Assembly (NCBI RefSeq): GCF_000019785.1
Contig: NC_010524.1
Coordinates: forward strand, 4,390,001 to 4,454,000
DNA length: 64,000 bases
Reading direction: 5' to 3'
From: Leptothrix cholodnii SP-6
GTDB taxonomy: Bacteria > Pseudomonadota > Gammaproteobacteria > Burkholderiales > Burkholderiaceae_C
The translations under genes and the position numbers were made by a program. The notes beneath the pieces were generated by a model. The model searched no databases, had not been told where the DNA came from, and saw nothing but the letters and a program-made list of their open reading frames with translations. Below, piece by piece: positions 18,042 to 28,401 of the stretch (the stretch's first letter is position 1; each line of letters begins with the position of its first letter).

Positions 18042-19028
18042 TCAGCGCTTGTCGAGGCCTTGCGGCGGCCAGTTCTCGAGGCGGGCGCCCAGAGTCAGAC
18101 CACGCGAAGCCAGCACTTCCTTGATTTCGTTGAGCGACTTGCGACCCAGATTCGGGGTCTTGAGCAGCTCGGTCTCGGTGCGCTGGATCAGGTCGCCGAT
18201 GTAATAGATGTTCTCGGCCTTCAGGCAGTTGGCCGAACGCACCGTCAGTTCGAGCTCGTCGACCGGACGCAGCAGGATCGGATCGAAGTGCTGGGCACGC
18301 GGTGCCGGTGCTTCGAAGATCGCCAGGTCGCTGCCTTCGAGCTGCGCGAACACCGCCAGCTGCTCGACCAGGATCTTGGCCGAGGCGCGGATCGCTTCCT
18401 CGGGCGAGATCGCGCCGTTGGTCTCGATCTCCATCACCAGCTTGTCGAGGTCGGTGCGCTGCTCGACGCGAGCGCTCTCGACCGTGTAGCTGACGCGCTT
18501 GAGCGGCGAGAACGACGCGTCCAGCACGATGCGGCCGATCGACTTGGTCGGCTCGTCGGCGTAGCGGCGCATGCTGCCCGGCACGTAACCACGGCCCTTC
18601 TCGACCTTGATCTGCATGTCGAGCTTGCCGCCCTGGGCCAGGTGAGCGATCACGTGGTCAGGATTGATGATCTCGACGTCATGCGGCGTCTGGATGTCGG
18701 AAGCCTTCACCGGGCCTTCGCCTTCCTTGCGCAGCACCAGCGTCACTTCATCGCGGTTGTGCAGACGGAACACCACGCCCTTGAGGTTGAGCATGATGTG
18801 AACCACGTCTTCCTGCACACCGTCGACGGTGGAGTACTCGTGCAGCACGCCGGCGATCGTCACTTCGGTGGGCGCGTAGCCGACCATCGACGACAGCAGC
18901 ACGCGGCGAAGCGCGTTGCCCAGCGTGTGCCCGAAGCCACGCTCGAACGGCTCGAGGGTCACCTTGGCGCGGTGCCCACCCAGCGGATCGACGTTGATGG
19001 CTTTGGGTTTCAGCAGATTGGTTTGCAT
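18042..19028 (-). CDS. rpoA: RNA polymerase alpha subunit
   Basis: Alpha dimerises to nucleate RNA polymerase assembly, and its C-terminal domain contacts UP elements and activators. The 328-residue length is standard. The N-terminal domain shows [20 protein letters not shown] and [20 protein letters not shown]; the C-terminal domain shows the DNA-binding segment [18 protein letters not shown] and [18 protein letters not shown]. It lies between rpsD (136 bp upstream) and rplQ, the normal alpha-operon order. Confidence 0.98.
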   Translation of the reverse strand: MQTNLLKPKAINVDPLGGHRAKVTLEPFERGFGHTLGNALRRVLLSSMVGYAPTEVTIAGVLHEYSTVDGVQEDVVHIMLNLKGVVFRLHNRDEVTLVLRKEGEGPVKASDIQTPHDVEIINPDHVIAHLAQGGKLDMQIKVEKGRGYVPGSMRRYADEPTKSIGRIVLDASFSPLKRVSYTVESARVEQRTDLDKLVMEIETNGAISPEEAIRASAKILVEQLAVFAQLEGSDLAIFEAPAPRAQHFDPILLRPVDELELTVRSANCLKAENIYYIGDLIQRTETELLKTPNLGRKSLNEIKEVLASRGLTLGARLENWPPQGLDKR

Positions 19029-19164
19029 TGAAAGTTCCTGTCAATACCCTCGGCTCGTTACACCGATAAGGCTGATGAACCCACCGGACTGCGCAGACAA
19101 GCCACGCGCCCGGTACAGGCCGTAGACACCGGCGCGCGGCACTCGCCGCACACCGGCCAATCGA

Positions 19165-19788
19165 TCAACGCGAATACAGTTCGACGATGAGCGATTCGTT
19201 GATTTCGGCGCCGAACTCATCACGGTCAGGAGCCTTCTTGAAGATGCCTTCCATCTTCGTCAGGTCGACCGAAACCCAGGCCGGCAGGCCGATCGAATCG
19301 GCCAGCTTCAGGGCATCGATGATGCGCAGCTGCTTCTTCGACTTTTCGCGCACGCTGATCACGTCGCCGGCCTTGACCAGGTACGACGGGATGTTGACCG
19401 ACTGGCCATTGACGGTGACAGCCTTGTGCGAGACCAGCTGACGCGCTTCTGCACGGGTCGAACCGAAGCCCATGCGATAGACCACGTTGTCCAGCCGCGA
19501 CTCGAGCAGCAGCAGCAGGTTGGCACCGGTGTTGCCCTTGCGGCGGTCGGCTTCGGCGAAGTAGCGGCGGAACTGCTTCTCGAGCACGCCGTACATGCGC
19601 TTGACCTTCTGCTTCTCGCGCAGTTGCAGGCCGAAGTCGGAAGTGCGCGAACCCGAGGTGCGGCCATGCTGGCCAGGCTTGGATTCGAACTTCGACTTGT
19701 CGCTGATCGAACGACGTGCGCTCTTCAGGTAGAGATCGGTGCCTTCACGGCGGGCCAGCTTGGCCTTGGGTCCGAGGTAACGTGCCAC
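19165..19788 (-). CDS. rpsD: 30S ribosomal protein S4
   Basis: S4 is a primary 16S rRNA binder that starts 30S assembly, and in enterics it represses the alpha operon by binding its mRNA. The 207-residue product begins [18 protein letters not shown] and contains the S4 RNA-binding domain ([40 protein letters not shown]). It is separated from rpsK by a 217-bp spacer, longer than others in the cluster, containing a hairpin and a possible promoter. Confidence 0.98.
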   Translation of the reverse strand: MARYLGPKAKLARREGTDLYLKSARRSISDKSKFESKPGQHGRTSGSRTSDFGLQLREKQKVKRMYGVLEKQFRRYFAEADRRKGNTGANLLLLLESRLDNVVYRMGFGSTRAEARQLVSHKAVTVNGQSVNIPSYLVKAGDVISVREKSKKQLRIIDALKLADSIGLPAWVSVDLTKMEGIFKKAPDRDEFGAEINESLIVELYSR

Positions 19789-19961
19789 TGTGGTGTCCTT
19801 CTTGATCTGACGCGTGCCTATGAAAGCTCGCGCGAGTCTGGGCCCGATGGGTCGACCAGACGGTGGTCTTGAGTCGAGTTGCGTGAATCACGGCCCGCTG
19901 CGTGCGCAAAACTCAAATGGAAAACCGGCGACGCACGCAGGCGCTCGCCGGACAGCCGGGC

Positions 19962-19967
19962 ATTATA
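19962..19967 (-). promoter_or_regulatory. TATAAT -10 element upstream of rpsD
   Basis: A perfect TATAAT on the minus strand lies 174 bp upstream of the rpsD start, in the long rpsK-rpsD spacer. No matching -35 sits 16-18 bp upstream; a TTGACG lies only 3 bp away and cannot serve. It might be a weak internal promoter giving separate rpsD-rpoA-rplQ transcription. Confidence 0.3.
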
Positions 19968-19978
19968 AGACGTCAACG

Positions 19979-20001
19979 CTGCCGCGCTCAGGGCGCGGCA
20001 G
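19979..20001 (-). terminator. Hairpin after rpsK
   Basis: CTGCCGCGC and GCGCGGCAG form a perfect 9-bp stem with a 5-nt loop beginning 5 bp beyond the rpsK stop. No T tract follows, so it may attenuate rather than end transcription between rpsK and rpsD, or stabilise the upstream mRNA end. Confidence 0.45.
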
Positions 20002-20006
20002 AACGT

Positions 20007-20411
20007 TCAGATGCGACGACGCTTCTGCGGACGGCAACCGTTGTGCGGAACCGGCGTCACGTCGGAGATCGACGCAATCCGGATGCCCAACGAAGCCAGT
20101 GCGCGAACCGACGACTCACGACCCGGGCCGGGGCCCTTGATCTTGACGTCGAGGTTCTTGATGCCCTGCTCCTGAGCCGCACGACCCGCCACTTCGGCTG
20201 CGACCTGGGCTGCAAAGGGAGTCGATTTGCGCGAGCCCTTGAAACCCTGGCCACCACTCGAGGCCCAGGACAACGCATTGCCCTGACGGTCGGTGATCGT
20301 GATGATCGTGTTGTTGAAAGACGCATGCACGTGCGCAACACCGTCCGCAATGTTCTTGCGGACCTTCTTGCTGACGCGCCGTGCGGCGTTATTGACGGGT
20401 GCTTTTGCCAT
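20007..20411 (-). CDS. rpsK: 30S ribosomal protein S11
   Basis: S11 lines the mRNA exit channel on the 30S platform. The 134-residue product shows [40 protein letters not shown], and the C-terminal [18 protein letters not shown], all near-invariant. It follows rpsM by 30 bp in the alpha operon. Confidence 0.98.
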   Translation of the reverse strand: MAKAPVNNAARRVSKKVRKNIADGVAHVHASFNNTIITITDRQGNALSWASSGGQGFKGSRKSTPFAAQVAAEVAGRAAQEQGIKNLDVKIKGPGPGRESSVRALASLGIRIASISDVTPVPHNGCRPQKRRRI

Positions 20412-20441
20412 GACTGGGTTTTCTCCGGGCTGACGCCTAGA

Positions 20442-20807
20442 TTACTTCTTCAGCGCCGCCGCGCCCTTTTTGGGGCCCTTGCGGGTGCGGGAGTTGGTGC
20501 GAGTGCGTTGACCACGCACCGGCAGACCGCGGCGATGACGGAAACCGCGATAGCAACCCAGATCCATCAATCGCTTGATGTTGATCGAGATTTCGCGGCG
20601 CAGATCGCCCTCGATGGTCAGGCGGCCGACTTCTTCCCGGATCTTCTCCAGGTCGCTGTCATCCAGGTCCTTGACCTTCTTGTTGTAGGCGATGCCACAG
20701 GCCTCACAAATTTTCTGAGCCGTCGTACGGCCAACGCCATAGATCGACGTCAGGCCGATTTCGGCGTGTTTGTGGGGCGGAATGTTGATACCAGCAATAC
20801 GTGCCAT
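20442..20807 (-). CDS. rpsM: 30S ribosomal protein S13
   Basis: S13 sits in the 30S head, contacting P-site tRNA through its basic tail and forming bridges with L5. The 121-residue product has [20 protein letters not shown], a helix-two-turn-helix, and the conserved [20 protein letters not shown], followed by a basic extension [15 protein letters not shown]. It follows rpmJ by 35 bp, first of the alpha-operon group. Confidence 0.98.
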   Translation of the reverse strand: MARIAGINIPPHKHAEIGLTSIYGVGRTTAQKICEACGIAYNKKVKDLDDSDLEKIREEVGRLTIEGDLRREISINIKRLMDLGCYRGFRHRRGLPVRGQRTRTNSRTRKGPKKGAAALKK

Positions 20808-20842
20808 GTGCGTCCTCTATACGGTTGCAGCGCGGGGGCTCA

Positions 20843-20956
20843 TCAGCCTTGGCGTTGCTTGTGGCGCGGGTCGGTGCAAATGACACGGACCACACCCTTG
20901 CGACGAATGATCTTGCAATTGCGGCAGATCTTCTTGACGGATGCGGAGACTTTCAT
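20843..20956 (-). CDS. rpmJ: 50S ribosomal protein L36
   Basis: L36 is a 37-residue large-subunit protein. The frame reads [20 protein letters not shown], then [15 protein letters not shown], giving the Cys-Cys-Cys-His zinc ligands of the zinc-containing (C+) form. The start at 20956 follows a good AAGGAG site. It lies between infA and rpsM as in most proteobacteria. Confidence 0.97.
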   Translation of the reverse strand: MKVSASVKKICRNCKIIRRKGVVRVICTDPRHKQRQG

Positions 20957-21012
20957 GGTCTTCTCCTTGATCGGCTTAGCGCTTGTCTTCCGGGACTATG
21001 AACAGCTCTCGC

Positions 21013-21231
21013 TCACTTCGCCCGGAAAACGATGCGAGCACGGGACAGATCGTAGGGCGTTAGCTCTACGGTAACTTTGTCACCCGGCAAGATGCGTATG
21101 TAGTGCATGCGCATCTTCCCGGAAATATGGCCGAGCACTACGTGCCCATTCTCCAACTTGACGCGAAATGTCGCGTTGGGCAGGTTTTCAAGGACCTCGC
21201 CCTGCATCTGAATGACGTCGTCTTTGGACAT
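21013..21231 (-). CDS. infA: Translation initiation factor IF-1 (spc-operon copy)
   Basis: The standard 72-residue IF-1, an OB-fold protein binding the 30S A site during initiation. It reads [20 protein letters not shown], then [20 protein letters not shown] and [16 protein letters not shown]. It lies between secY and rpmJ, the usual place. It differs clearly from the other copy at 165-434, which is longer and basic at its C terminus; this copy is presumably the housekeeping one. Confidence 0.97.
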   Translation of the reverse strand: MSKDDVIQMQGEVLENLPNATFRVKLENGHVVLGHISGKMRMHYIRILPGDKVTVELTPYDLSRARIVFRAK

Positions 21232-21255
21232 CGAACGTGCCTCGCCAGGTCGTTG

Positions 21256-22566
21256 TCAGCCTGCCTTGAAACTGGCCTTCTTGAGCAACGACTCGTACTG
21301 CTGCGACATCACGTAGGACTGGACCTGGGCCCAGAAGTCCATCGTGACCACAACGATGATCAGCAAGGACGTGCCACCAAAATAGAACGGCACGTTGTAC
21401 TTCAGGACCAGGAATTCGGGCAGCAGACACACCGCAGTGATGTAGACCGCGCCACCGAGCGTCAGACGCGCCAGAATCTTGTCGATGTGGCGTGCAGTCT
21501 GGTCGCCTGGTCGAATTCCAGGAATGAATGCGCCACTCTTCTTCAGATTGTCAGCGGTCTCTCTGCTGTTGAACACCAACGCGGTGTAGAAGAAGCAGAA
21601 GAAGACGATCATCGCGGCATACAGCAGGACATAGATCGGCTGACCCGGCGACAAGGCCGCAGAAATGTCCTTCAACCAGACCAGGCTCTCACCTGTGGCA
21701 AACCAACCAACAACCGTCGCAGGCAGCAGGATGATCGACGAGGCAAAGATCGGCGGAATCACACCCGACATGTTGATCTTCAGCGGCAAGTGCGACGACT
21801 GCCCGCCATAGACCTTGTTGCCGACCTGACGCTTGGCGTAGTTGACCAGGATCTTGCGTTGACCGCGCTCGACGAACACGACCACGAAAGTCACGCCGAT
21901 CACGATGGCAACGATGAACAGTGCCGCGATGATGCTCATCGAACCGGTATTGACCAGGTTCAGCAACCCACCGATCGCACTGGGCAAGCCAGCAGCAATG
22001 CCGCCAAAGATCAGGATCGAGATACCGTTGCCGAGTCCACGCTCGGTGATCTGCTCACCCAGCCACATCAGGAACATGGTTCCCGCAGTCAAGCTGACCA
22101 TCGCGCCGATGCGGAACATCGGGCCCGGATCGATCACCAGACCAGGAGAACCTTCGATCGCCAGTGCGATTCCCAAAGACTGGAAGATCGCCAGACCAAG
22201 CGTGCCGTAACGCGTGTACTGCGTGATCTTGCGCCGCCCTGCTTCGCCTTCCTTCTTCAAGGACTCGAGAGCCGGCAGCACATGGGTCATCAACTGCATG
22301 ATGATCGATGCCGAGATGTACGGCATGATCCCCAACGCAAACACCGTGAAGCGAGACAGCGCACCACCCGAGAACATGTTGAACAGGTTCAGGATGCCGC
22401 CCTGCTGACCCTTGAACAGCTCCGCGAGCTGGTCAGGGTTGATCCCCGGGACAGGGATATGAGCCCCGACCCGATAGACCACCAGAGCCAGCAGCAAGAA
22501 TGTCAGCCTGCGCCGCAGGTCGCCAAACTTGCCGCTCTTGGCCAGTTGAGTTGCGTTGGTTGCCAC
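21256..22566 (-). CDS. secY: Protein translocase channel subunit SecY
   Basis: SecY forms the protein-conducting channel of the inner membrane with SecE and SecG. The 436-residue product has about ten transmembrane helices. Landmarks are the N-terminal [25 protein letters not shown] region, the plug-region [19 protein letters not shown], and the cytosolic loop with [15 protein letters not shown] that contacts ribosome and SecA. It lies between rplO and infA, at its normal place in the spc operon. Confidence 0.98.
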   Translation of the reverse strand: MATNATQLAKSGKFGDLRRRLTFLLLALVVYRVGAHIPVPGINPDQLAELFKGQQGGILNLFNMFSGGALSRFTVFALGIMPYISASIIMQLMTHVLPALESLKKEGEAGRRKITQYTRYGTLGLAIFQSLGIALAIEGSPGLVIDPGPMFRIGAMVSLTAGTMFLMWLGEQITERGLGNGISILIFGGIAAGLPSAIGGLLNLVNTGSMSIIAALFIVAIVIGVTFVVVFVERGQRKILVNYAKRQVGNKVYGGQSSHLPLKINMSGVIPPIFASSIILLPATVVGWFATGESLVWLKDISAALSPGQPIYVLLYAAMIVFFCFFYTALVFNSRETADNLKKSGAFIPGIRPGDQTARHIDKILARLTLGGAVYITAVCLLPEFLVLKYNVPFYFGGTSLLIIVVVTMDFWAQVQSYVMSQQYESLLKKASFKAG

Positions 22567-22592
22567 GAAGATCCGCAGTCAGTGAGAAACGC

Positions 22593-23027
22593 TCAGGCTG
22601 CCAGCGAGCCGCCGGCCGCTTCAATCGCAGCCTTGGCGCCTGCAGTCGCGCCGATGCCCTTGAGGACAACAGCACGCGTCAGTTCGCCGGACTTCACCAC
22701 CTTCACGACCTTGGCCAGTTCACCAACCAGACCGATCTGCTTCAGGAGAAGCAGGTCGACCTCATCGACAGCCAGAACCTGCAGTTGGCCGAGCGTGATC
22801 TCTGCATTGAACTTCAGCAGATGCGATTTGAAGCCACGCTTGGGCAGGCGACGCTGCAGCGGCATCTGACCGCCTTCGAAGCCCACCTTGTGATAGCCAC
22901 CCGCACGAGACTTCTGACCCTTGTGGCCACGACCTGCGGTCTTGCCCAGGCCGGAGCCGATGCCACGACCCACGCGACGCTTGGCGTGCTTGGATCCCGA
23001 GCCTGGCTTGATCGAATTGAGTTCCAT
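22593..23027 (-). CDS. rplO: 50S ribosomal protein L15
   Basis: L15 is a late-assembly 23S rRNA binder. The 144-residue product begins [20 protein letters not shown] and has the basic glycine-rich extension [20 protein letters not shown] and the globular C-domain. I chose the ATG at 23027 because ELNSIKP is the family start; an upstream in-frame ATG adds six unconserved residues. It follows rpmD by 25 bp. Confidence 0.97.
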   Translation of the reverse strand: MELNSIKPGSGSKHAKRRVGRGIGSGLGKTAGRGHKGQKSRAGGYHKVGFEGGQMPLQRRLPKRGFKSHLLKFNAEITLGQLQVLAVDEVDLLLLKQIGLVGELAKVVKVVKSGELTRAVVLKGIGATAGAKAAIEAAGGSLAA

Positions 23028-23052
23028 ATCGTCTTTCCTCGGCAACAGGTGC

Positions 23053-23235
23053 TCAGAGCACCTTCACCAGGTACGAGATCTTGTTGATCATGCCGCGCAC
23101 CGCGGGCGTATCTTCCAGCACGGATTCGCTGTTGACCTTGCGCAGGCCCAAGCCGCGAACGGTCGCACGATGCGATTCACGGGTACCGATCGGGCTGCGA
23201 ACCAGCGCGACCCGGACAGTCTTCTTTTCAGACAT
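23053..23235 (-). CDS. rpmD: 50S ribosomal protein L30
   Basis: A 60-residue ferredoxin-like-fold protein of the large subunit. It shows [20 protein letters not shown] and [20 protein letters not shown], ending [12 protein letters not shown]. It lies between rpsE and rplO in the spc operon with 16-25 bp spacers. Confidence 0.97.
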   Translation of the reverse strand: MSEKKTVRVALVRSPIGTRESHRATVRGLGLRKVNSESVLEDTPAVRGMINKISYLVKVL

Positions 23236-23251
23236 GGTGTACTCCCGGCGC

Positions 23252-23770
23252 TCAGTTGAAGATCTGTTCGATCGTCAGACCACGCTTGGCCGCCACTTGC
23301 GAAGCGGTGGTCATGCGCGACAAGGCGTCGAACGTGGCGCGAACCATGTTGTACGGGTTCGACGAGCCGAGGCTCTTGGCCACGATGTCGGTGATACCCA
23401 GCACTTCAAAGACAGCGCGCATCGGGCCACCGGCAATGATGCCGGTACCGGCCGGCGCGGGCGCCAGCAGGACCTTTGCCGCGCCATGTTCGCCGGTCGC
23501 GTTGTGCGGGACCGTGCCGTTGCGCAGCGGGATCTTGACCAGACCGCGACGAGCAGACTCCATCGCCTTCTGGACCGAGACCGGCACTTCACGTGCCTTG
23601 CCCTTGCCCATGCCGACGCGACCATCGCCATCACCGACCACGGTCAGCGTTGCAAAAGCCATGATCCGACCGCCCTTGACCACCTTGGTCACGCGGTTCA
23701 CCTGGATCATCTTCTCGCGCATCCCATCGTCACGACCTTCGTCAGCGACCTTGGGTTGAAACTTAGCCAT
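23252..23770 (-). CDS. rpsE: 30S ribosomal protein S5
   Basis: S5 helps keep decoding accurate at the 30S A-site side. The 172-residue product has the double-stranded RNA-binding-like N-domain ([40 protein letters not shown]) and the C-domain [20 protein letters not shown]. It lies between rplR and rpmD. Confidence 0.98.
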
Positions 23771-23799
23771 TTGGTGTTCCTTCGTTTGCGTCGAGAGGC

Positions 23800-24165
23800 T
23801 TAGAACTGCAGACCGGCTTCGCGGGCAGCTTCAGCCAGGGCTTTCACTCGACCGTGATAGGCGAATCCGGACCGGTCGAAAGCAACCTTCTCGACTCCAG
23901 CGGCTTTTGCCCGCTCGGCGATACGCTTGCCAATCAACTGGGCCGCGTCCACGCAAGCACCCTTGCCGGCCACGCCCAACTGGGCACGCACTTCTTTTTC
24001 GGCCGTCGAAGCCGAAGCCAGCACCTTGCCGCCGTCGGCAGAGATGACGCTGGCGTAGATATGCAGATTGGTGCGGAAGACGGTCAGGCGCTCGACGCCC
24101 TGAAGGGCAATCCGAGCACGCGTCTGACGGGAGCGACGCAGGCGCTGTTCTTTCTTGTTCAACAT
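23800..24165 (-). CDS. rplR: 50S ribosomal protein L18
   Basis: L18 binds 5S rRNA and joins it to the central protuberance with L5. The 121-residue product starts [20 protein letters not shown], continues [20 protein letters not shown], and ends with [26 protein letters not shown], all typical. It follows rplF by 11 bp. Confidence 0.98.
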
Positions 24166-24176
24166 GGTGCGGCTCC

Positions 24177-24710
24177 TTACTTCTTCTTGGTCTCTTTGAT
24201 CGCGACCTTCTCATCCGAATAACGGATGCCCTTGCCCTTGTAGGGCTCGGGTGGGCGGAAGGCACGGACCTCAGCGGCCAATTGACCCACAACCTGGCGA
24301 TCGGCACCCTTGATCAGGATCTCGGTCTGAGTGGGGCACTCGACCTTGATGCCTTCGGGCATTTCCTTGACCACCGGATGCGAGAAACCAATCTGCAGAT
24401 TCAGCTTCTGGCCTTGGGCCTGGGCACGATAACCCACGCCGACCAGGCTCAGCTTCTTCTGGAAGCCCTTGCTCACGCCGTTGACCATGTTGGCCACCAG
24501 TGCGCGCATGGTTCCCGACATCGCATTCGCTTCAGCCGACTCGTCGAGCGGCGTGAAACTCAGCTTGCCAGCTTCATTCTGGACCTTGACCAGGCGATGA
24601 GCCGGGCGCAACAGCGTGCCCAGCGAACCCTTCACGCTGATCAGGTCTTCATTGATCGACACGTCCACACCTTGCGGGACGGCGACCAGCATCTTTCCTA
24701 CGCGGGACAT
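24177..24710 (-). CDS. rplF: 50S ribosomal protein L6
   Basis: L6 supports the factor-binding region of the 50S next to the sarcin-ricin loop. The 177-residue product begins [20 protein letters not shown] and ends with the signature [21 protein letters not shown] chose the ATG at 24710 because SRVGK is the conserved L6 start; a longer in-frame extension runs into rpsH. It follows rpsH by 16 bp. Confidence 0.97.
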   Translation of the reverse strand: MSRVGKMLVAVPQGVDVSINEDLISVKGSLGTLLRPAHRLVKVQNEAGKLSFTPLDESAEANAMSGTMRALVANMVNGVSKGFQKKLSLVGVGYRAQAQGQKLNLQIGFSHPVVKEMPEGIKVECPTQTEILIKGADRQVVGQLAAEVRAFRPPEPYKGKGIRYSDEKVAIKETKKK

Positions 24711-24726
24711 TTGCGGCCTCCTGCCC

Positions 24727-25122
24727 TTAAGCGACGTAGCACAGCACCTCGCCACCGATTCCGGCAGCGCGCGCTTTGCGATCGGTCATCACGCCCTGGG
24801 GGGTGGTGACGATGGCCACACCCAGACCGTTCATCACGGTCGGGATATCGTGGCGGCCCTTGTAGATCCGAAGACCTGGACGGCTCACCCGCTCGATACG
24901 CTCGATCACCGGACGCCCGGCGTAGTACTTCAGCGAAATCTCGAGTTGCGACTTGCCGTCGGTCGTCTTGACCGCAAAGCCGTCGATGTAACCCTCGTCC
25001 TTCAGCACCTGCGCGATCGCAGATTTCAGCTTGGAGGACGGCATCGCAACGCTGGTCTTTTCGACCATCTGGGCGTTGCGAATGCGGGTCAGCATGTCGG
25101 CGATAGGATCACTCATGCTCAT
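24727..25122 (-). CDS. rpsH: 30S ribosomal protein S8
   Basis: S8 organises the central domain of 16S rRNA; in enterics it represses the spc operon by binding the rplE region of the mRNA. The 131-residue product begins [20 protein letters not shown] and ends with [21 protein letters not shown], as expected. It lies between rpsN and rplF. Confidence 0.98.
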   Translation of the reverse strand: MSMSDPIADMLTRIRNAQMVEKTSVAMPSSKLKSAIAQVLKDEGYIDGFAVKTTDGKSQLEISLKYYAGRPVIERIERVSRPGLRIYKGRHDIPTVMNGLGVAIVTTPQGVMTDRKARAAGIGGEVLCYVA

Positions 25123-25158
25123 GGAATAACTCCTGTTCGTGCCCTGGGTACTGCTGAA

Positions 25159-25464
25159 TTACCAGCTCGCCTTGACGACACCTGGGATGTCGCCACGGAA
25201 GGCCAGTTCACGAATCTTCGTACGGCCCAAGCCGAACTTGCGGAAGGTCCCACGCGGGCGACCCGTGATACCACAGCGCGCACGCAGGCGCGTCGGGTAT
25301 GCATTTCGCGGCAACTGTTGCAGCGCAAGACGAGCCGCATAGCGCTCTTCTTCCGACTTGCTCTGGTCGTCAATGGTCGCCTTCAGCTCCGCGTACTTCT
25401 TGGCGTACTTGGCGACCAGCTTCTCGCGCTTTTCCTCGCGCTGTATGAGAGAGAGTTTTGCCAC
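25159..25464 (-). CDS. rpsN: 30S ribosomal protein S14
   Basis: S14 sits in the 30S head near S3 and S10. The 101-residue product is the long, zinc-free type: [40 protein letters not shown], and [20 protein letters not shown]. It starts with GTG at 25464, where the conserved M-A-K-L begins. It lies between rplE (8 bp) and rpsH. Confidence 0.97.
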   Translation of the reverse strand: MAKLSLIQREEKREKLVAKYAKKYAELKATIDDQSKSEEERYAARLALQQLPRNAYPTRLRARCGITGRPRGTFRKFGLGRTKIRELAFRGDIPGVVKASW

Positions 25465-25472
25465 GTTACACC

Positions 25473-26024
25473 TCAGTTCTTGAACGGGAAGCGGAAGGCG
25501 GTCAACAGCGCCTTGCACTCGTCGTCGGTCTTCGCCGTCGTCGTGATGCTGATGTTCAGACCACGCAGCGCATCGACCTTGTCGTACTCGATTTCCGGAA
25601 AGATGATCTGTTCCTTGACACCGATGTTGTAGTTGCCACGACCATCGAAGGAACGACCCGAGATACCACGGAAGTCACGCACTCGCGGCAATGCGATGGT
25701 GACGAAGCGATCCAGGAATTCGAACATCCGGACACCACGCAGCGTGACCATGCAGCCGATCGGCACGTCTTCGCGGATCTTGAAACCGGCGATAGCCTTG
25801 CGCGACTTGGTGACCACGGGGCGCTGGCCGGCAATCTTGGTCAGATCGCTCACGGCGTGATCCATGACCTTCTTGTCGGAGACAGCTTCCGAGACGCCCA
25901 TGTTCAGCGTGATCTTCTCGAAGCGCGGCACTTGCATGACCGACTTGTAGCCAAACTTCTCCACGAGCGACGGCACGACCGTCTCAAGATAGAAAGCTTG
26001 CAGGCGAGCTTGTTGTTGAGCCAT
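25473..26024 (-). CDS. rplE: 50S ribosomal protein L5
   Basis: L5 binds 5S rRNA and forms a bridge to S13 in the 30S head. The 183-residue product contains [40 protein letters not shown] and [20 protein letters not shown], all strongly conserved. The ATG at 26024 gives a few extra residues ([11 protein letters not shown]) compared with the 179-residue norm. It follows rplX by 13 bp. Confidence 0.98.
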   Translation of the reverse strand: MAQQQARLQAFYLETVVPSLVEKFGYKSVMQVPRFEKITLNMGVSEAVSDKKVMDHAVSDLTKIAGQRPVVTKSRKAIAGFKIREDVPIGCMVTLRGVRMFEFLDRFVTIALPRVRDFRGISGRSFDGRGNYNIGVKEQIIFPEIEYDKVDALRGLNISITTTAKTDDECKALLTAFRFPFKN

Positions 26025-26037
26025 TTCGAATCCCGCC

Positions 26038-26355
26038 TCAGGCCTTGATCTCTTCGCCACTGGACTTGAAGACGCGCACTTTCTTGCCGTCAGCCAGCAG
26101 CTTGATCCCCACACGGTCGGCCTTGCCGGACGCGGGGTTGTAGATCGCCACATTCGATTGATGAATCGGCATGGTCTTGTCGACGATGCCACCGGTCGTG
26201 CCCTTGAGCGGGTTCGGACGCACATGCTTCTTGACGACGTTCACGCCATCAACCAGCACATGATCTTCATCCACGCGCACGGCGATCTTGCCGCGCTTAC
26301 CCTTGTCGCGACCCGTCAACACGATGACTTCGTCGCCTTTGAGAATCTTGTTCAT
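26038..26355 (-). CDS. rplX: 50S ribosomal protein L24
   Basis: L24 starts 50S assembly at the 5' end of 23S rRNA. The 105-residue KOW-fold product reads [20 protein letters not shown], then [22 protein letters not shown] and ends with a variable basic tail. It follows rplN by 21 bp. Confidence 0.98.
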   Translation of the reverse strand: MNKILKGDEVIVLTGRDKGKRGKIAVRVDEDHVLVDGVNVVKKHVRPNPLKGTTGGIVDKTMPIHQSNVAIYNPASGKADRVGIKLLADGKKVRVFKSSGEEIKA

Positions 26356-26376
26356 GGCCTGTCCTTTTCGGTCGGC

Positions 26377-26745
26377 TTAGAGCACTTCCGGCGCCAAAGA
26401 CACGATCTTCATGAACCGCTCAGTACGCAGTTCGCGGGTGACCGGGCCAAAGATGCGGGTGCCGATGGGCTCGAGCTTGGCATTGAGCAACACTGCCGCA
26501 TTGCCGTCGAACTTCACGAGCGAGCCGTCCTGACGACGCACGCCCTTGGCGGTACGAACCACAACAGCGTTGTAGACCTCGCCCTTTTTGACGCGACCAC
26601 GCGGCGCAGCATCCTTGATGCTGACCTTGATCACGTCGCCAATACCGGCATAACGACGCTTGGAACCGCCAAGCACCTTGATGCACATGACGGACTTCGC
26701 ACCGGTGTTATCCGCGACATCAAGCCGCGATTGCATTTGGATCAT
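26377..26745 (-). CDS. rplN: 50S ribosomal protein L14
   Basis: L14 is a universal large-subunit protein at the subunit interface. The 122-residue product is [40 protein letters not shown] and the terminal [12 protein letters not shown]. It is the first gene of this cluster: the usual upstream neighbour rpsQ (S17) and the whole S10 operon are not adjacent, and gshA is found instead, with a sigma70 promoter between. An upstream in-frame extension is not conserved. Confidence 0.98.
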   Translation of the reverse strand: MIQMQSRLDVADNTGAKSVMCIKVLGGSKRRYAGIGDVIKVSIKDAAPRGRVKKGEVYNAVVVRTAKGVRRQDGSLVKFDGNAAVLLNAKLEPIGTRIFGPVTRELRTERFMKIVSLAPEVL

Positions 26746-26909
26746 GTCTATCCCCAACTTATCCCGCACCCCCAGCAGCACCAGGCTACCGTCGCGGTCA
26801 GTCTTGGGCCCGTCGTGAGACCCGAACTTGACGATCAGGTCGCAACTGGGGGCGAAACCGGGCTGCACTGCGCACTGCAAAGTACGCTTACAACCCAGAT
26901 GAGTCGAAG

Positions 26910-26939
26910 ATTATGGCACGCCACTCGCCGACGTGTCAA
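26910..26939 (-). promoter_or_regulatory. Sigma70 promoter of the spc/alpha ribosomal operon
   Basis: On the minus strand TTGACA (26934-26939) is followed 18 bp later by CATAAT (26910-26915). This matches the -35 consensus in full and the -10 consensus at five of six positions. It lies about 165 bp upstream of rplN and drives in the right direction. It is the only strong promoter-like sequence I see ahead of the 18-gene cluster. Confidence 0.75.
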
Positions 26940-26976
26940 CGCCTATCCAGGACAAAACTCAAGGCGCCGGCGGGAC

Positions 26977-28272
26977 TCAGTCGTAGACCTCCGCATTCGG
27001 ATCGGTCGCCTCAAGTTCGTAGCTTGCGGCCAGCATCGCCAGGCGCGCGATCACGCCGTACATGTAGAAGCGGTTGGGCGCACTGGCACCCGGCTTGACA
27101 CCCGGACGCGCCAGGTGATGACTTTCGGCAAATGCCAGGGGCACGAACTGGGCGCCCGGAGCGTTCAGGTTCTCGTCGATGCCACGGTCGGCATGTACCC
27201 GATAGAAACCGCCCACGACATACCGATCCATCATGTAGACGACCGGCTCGGCCACCGCATCGTTCATCCGCTCGTAGGTCGGCACGCCCTCCTGGATGAT
27301 GACCTCGGTGATCTCCTGGCCATCCTTGACCACGCTCATCTTGTTGCGCGTGCGGCGATTGAGCTCGTCGAGTTCCTTGGCATCGCGCACGGTCATGATG
27401 CCCATGCCGTAGGTGCCGTTGTCGGCCTTGACGATCACGAACGGCTTCTCGTTGATGCCGTATTCCTTGTACTTGCGACGGATCTTGCCCAGCAGCGCAT
27501 CGGCGTTGCTCTTGACGCACTCGATGCCGGCACCCTCGCCAAAGTTCACTTCGCCGCACTGGGTATAGAGCGGATTGATCAGCCACGGATCCATGCCCAG
27601 GAGCTTGGCGAACTTCTTCGCCACCTCTTCGTACGACTGGAAATGATGGGTCTTGCGGCGCACCGCCCAGCCGGCGTGCAGGGGCGGCAGCAGGTACTGC
27701 TCGTGCAGATCCTCCAGCATCCCGGGAATCCCGGCGGACAGGTCGTTGTTGAGCAGGATCGTGCAGGGATCGAAGCCCTTCAGGCCGAGCCGGCGTGGCG
27801 TGCGCTCGAGCGGCTCGAGCACCAGTTCCTCGCCGTCGGGCAGCGTCAGCGTCGTCGGCGTCTCGATGGCCGGATCGAGCGTACCCAGGCGCACGTTCAG
27901 GCCCGCTGACGTGAAGATCGCCTTCAGCCGCGCGATGTTCATCAGGTAGAACGTGTTGCGCGTGTGCTTCTCGGGGATCAGCAGCAGGTTCTTGGCTTCC
28001 GGACAGATCTTTTCGATCGCGGCCATGGCGGCCTGCACGGCCAGCGGCAGCATCGCGGGGGTCAGGTTGTTCCAGCCCCCCGGGAAAAGATTGGTGTCGA
28101 CCGGCGCGAGCTTGAAACCGGCGTTGCGGATGTCCACCGACGTGTAGAACGGCGGCGTGTGCTCCATCCACTCGAGGCGGAACCAGCGCTCGATCGCCGG
28201 CATCGACTCCAGCATGCGCGCCTCCAGTTCGTTGATCGGGCCGTTCAGAGCGGTGACGAGGTGGGGAACCAT
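26977..28272 (-). CDS. gshA: Glutamate-cysteine ligase (proteobacterial GshA type)
   Basis: Catalyses the ATP-dependent joining of glutamate and cysteine, the first and rate-limiting step of glutathione synthesis. The 431-residue product matches the class found in Betaproteobacteria and acidithiobacilli rather than the E. coli GshA. It begins MVPHLVTALNGPINELEARM, and has LFPGGWNNLTPAMLPLAVQA, IPEKHTRNTFYLMNIARLKA, and an ATP-grasp-like glycine region VIVKADNGTYGMGIMTVRDA. It sits alone between the spc operon and amtB; gshB is 25 kb to the left. Confidence 0.95.
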   Translation of the reverse strand: MVPHLVTALNGPINELEARMLESMPAIERWFRLEWMEHTPPFYTSVDIRNAGFKLAPVDTNLFPGGWNNLTPAMLPLAVQAAMAAIEKICPEAKNLLLIPEKHTRNTFYLMNIARLKAIFTSAGLNVRLGTLDPAIETPTTLTLPDGEELVLEPLERTPRRLGLKGFDPCTILLNNDLSAGIPGMLEDLHEQYLLPPLHAGWAVRRKTHHFQSYEEVAKKFAKLLGMDPWLINPLYTQCGEVNFGEGAGIECVKSNADALLGKIRRKYKEYGINEKPFVIVKADNGTYGMGIMTVRDAKELDELNRRTRNKMSVVKDGQEITEVIIQEGVPTYERMNDAVAEPVVYMMDRYVVGGFYRVHADRGIDENLNAPGAQFVPLAFAESHHLARPGVKPGASAPNRFYMYGVIARLAMLAASYELEATDPNAEVYD

Positions 28273-28344
28273 GCGAGTGTCCTGCCGGAGGCCTGTGATT
28301 GATCGATTCTAGGAAGCTCCACAGGTATGGGCGACGCCGCAAAG

Positions 28345-28370
28345 CAAAAGGGGCCGCATCAGCGGCCCCT
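28345..28370 (-). terminator. Intrinsic terminator after amtB
   Basis: On the minus strand AGGGGCCGC and GCGGCCCCT form a 9-bp stem with a 4-nt loop, followed by TTTTG. It lies about 30 bp past the amtB stop and ends the glnK-amtB transcript. Confidence 0.85.
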
Positions 28371-28401
28371 CCGGATCGGACAGCGTCCGCGGGACTACGG
28401 A

